A stretch of 64,000 nucleotides of DNA, taken from REEB76 sp963774895. GTDB lineage: Bacteria; Pseudomonadota; Gammaproteobacteria; Natronospirales; REEB76. The translations under genes were made by a program, and so were the position numbers. This document shows, piece after piece, positions 63,040 to 64,000 of this stretch; position 1 is the stretch's first letter, and every line of letters begins with the position of its first letter. The stretch lies in contig CAVZGN010000002.1 in NCBI GenBank assembly GCA_963774895.1, positions 372,001-436,000 on the forward strand. Direction: 5' to 3'. The notes under the pieces are model-generated. The model saw nothing but the letters and a program-made list of their open reading frames with translations. It ran no database searches and was not told the origin of the DNA.

Positions 63040-64000
63040 TTAACCGTTTAACAGTTTCAGCGTGGCTTCATGTTTGATTACACCATCATGTGTGAGCACG
63101 CTCTTGGCGTACACTTCGTCATTCCAGTCGATCGTGAGCTTGCCATCCTTGACGAGCGGCGAGAAGAAATTCAGCAGATTGCGGGCGTACATGTCGCTGG
63201 AATGTTCCGCCAGCAAACTCGGCAGATTGGTAGGACCACTGATGAGCACGTGTCCGTGCTGGACGTCTTCGCCGGGTTTCGTCAGTTCGCAGTTGCCGCC
63301 GGATTCCGCCGCCAGGTCCACGATGACGGCGCCCGGTTTCATGGCTTCCACCATGTTGCGGGTGATGATGCGCGGTGCCGGACGTCCGGGAATGGCGGCG
63401 GTGGTGATGACCGCATCCGCCTGGGCTACATGCTTCGCCAGAATCTCCTGCTGTTTGTTTTTTTCCTCGCTGGTGAGTTCGCGCGCGTAACCACCGCTGC
63501 CTTCAGCCGACACACCGGTATCCACGAACTTGGCTCCCAGGGATTCCACCTGTTCGCGTGCTGCGGCGCGCACGTCATAACCTTCCAGCATGGCTCCGAG
63601 CCGGCGTGCGGTGGCGATGGCCTGCAAACCGGCCACGCCCGCGCCGATCACCAGCACTTTTGCCGGGCGGATGGTGCCGGCAGCGGTGGTCAGCATGGGG
63701 AAAAAACGCCCGAGTTTGCCGGCCGCCAACAACGCGGCTTCATAACCGGCGGCGGCAGCCTGGGATGACAGCGCATCCATGCTCTGGGCACGCGAGATGC
63801 GTGGCACCAGTTCCATGGCGAAGCTGGTGACTTTGCGGTCGCGCAAGGCTTTTACGCTATCGAGGTTGCGATGCGGATTCAGCAGGCCGATAAGGATTGA
63901 ACCCGCACGCATATGTGCGACATTGGCCGGTGCTGGCGCCAGCACCTTGAATACCACATCGGCATTCGCTGCGCCGTCGGCAGCACTGACGAAGCGCGTA
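63040..64000 (-). CDS. pntAA: NAD(P) transhydrogenase subunit alpha-1, 5' partial
   Basis: 320 residues are in the window and the frame runs off its edge upstream, so the N-terminus is missing. The NAD-binding core KVLVIGAGVAGLQAIATARRLGAMLEGYDVRAAAREQ and the RQD-loop-proximal EGSGGYARELTSEE, TTAAIPGRPAPRIIT and VDLAAESGGNCELT segments are intact. It supplies the NAD(H) site of the transhydrogenase. Only 13 bp separate it from the alpha-2 gene. Confidence 0.93.
   Translation of the reverse strand, partial: TRFVSAADGAANADVVFKVLAPAPANVAHMRAGSILIGLLNPHRNLDSVKALRDRKVTSFAMELVPRISRAQSMDALSSQAAAAGYEAALLAAGKLGRFFPMLTTAAGTIRPAKVLVIGAGVAGLQAIATARRLGAMLEGYDVRAAAREQVESLGAKFVDTGVSAEGSGGYARELTSEEKNKQQEILAKHVAQADAVITTAAIPGRPAPRIITRNMVEAMKPGAVIVDLAAESGGNCELTKPGEDVQHGHVLISGPTNLPSLLAEHSSDMYARNLLNFFSPLVKDGKLTIDWNDEVYAKSVLTHDGVIKHEATLKLLNG

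Noticed and set aside
1..64000. tRNA, rRNA, insertion sequences and prophage genes
   Set aside because: No cloverleaf with the GGTTCGA-type T arm, rRNA segment, transposase or phage structural gene was seen on reading; a covariance search would be needed to exclude small RNAs.

Overview
The window looks like chromosomal DNA of a free-living gammaproteobacterium of moderate to high GC. The core order supports this: lysM-dprA-smg-topA-tsaC-hemF runs divergently from def-fmt-rsmB-DUF4390-ntrY-ntrX, followed by a SPOR protein, argS, priA and a three-part pntAB transhydrogenase. Hallmarks of an aerobic Gram-negative are aerobic HemF, a TonB receptor, a BamA-like barrel and a proton-translocating transhydrogenase. 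I cannot name the genus. No rRNA, tRNA, insertion sequence, phage or CRISPR array was recognised.

Layout. 1-4.8 kb: DUF979/DUF969 membrane pair, a 2Fe-2S flavin reductase, a glutaryl-CoA dehydrogenase-like enzyme and a HAD dehalogenase. 4.9-9.2 kb: an apparent metal-handling island (small CxxC membrane protein, TonB receptor, His-rich NicO-like permease, cupredoxin) behind a sigma-70-like promoter with an overlapping palindrome. 9.4-11.2 kb: four small minus-strand genes (GNAT, PsiE-like, methyltransferase, DUF1761-like). 11.3-15.5 kb: an HtrA-type protease, a fused SerB-SerA serine-pathway enzyme and a threonine synthase. 15.7-18.4 kb: a membrane-anchored winged-helix/TPR regulator with a leader ORF, and a convergent Sel1-repeat protein. 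18.4-23.3 kb: an envelope cluster (DUF5916 barrel, polymer-like lipoprotein, DUF4097 adhesin-like protein) with a 147-bp duplicated spacer and an operator-like GGTG-N16-CACC. 23.5-29.6 kb: a large beta-propeller secreted protein, a frameshifted PqaA-family gene and an APC permease. 29.8-34.5 kb: GFA protein, BamA-like barrel and a GH17-GT2 glucan synthase. 34.5-44.5 kb: aroE, hemB, ECF sigma/DUF3379, WbuC-like cupin, tag, TauE/DUF1634, a VOC gene remnant, hemF, tsaC, topA. 44.6-64 kb: the conserved translation/repair/division block, a DnaA-box-bearing spacer, a second sigma cassette ending in DUF3106, and pntBA.

No single spectacular new system stands out. The strongest unusual signals are: three genes whose homologous reading frame begins at a non-standard codon with a well-placed Shine-Dalgarno (ATT for a GNAT, ATA for dprA, CTG for a sigma factor); the duplicated spacer carrying a decayed start codon and a signal-peptide relic; the metal island; and an NtrX whose AAA+ motifs are degenerate. 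Gene calls rest on reading the proteins from memory of their families; no database search was run.
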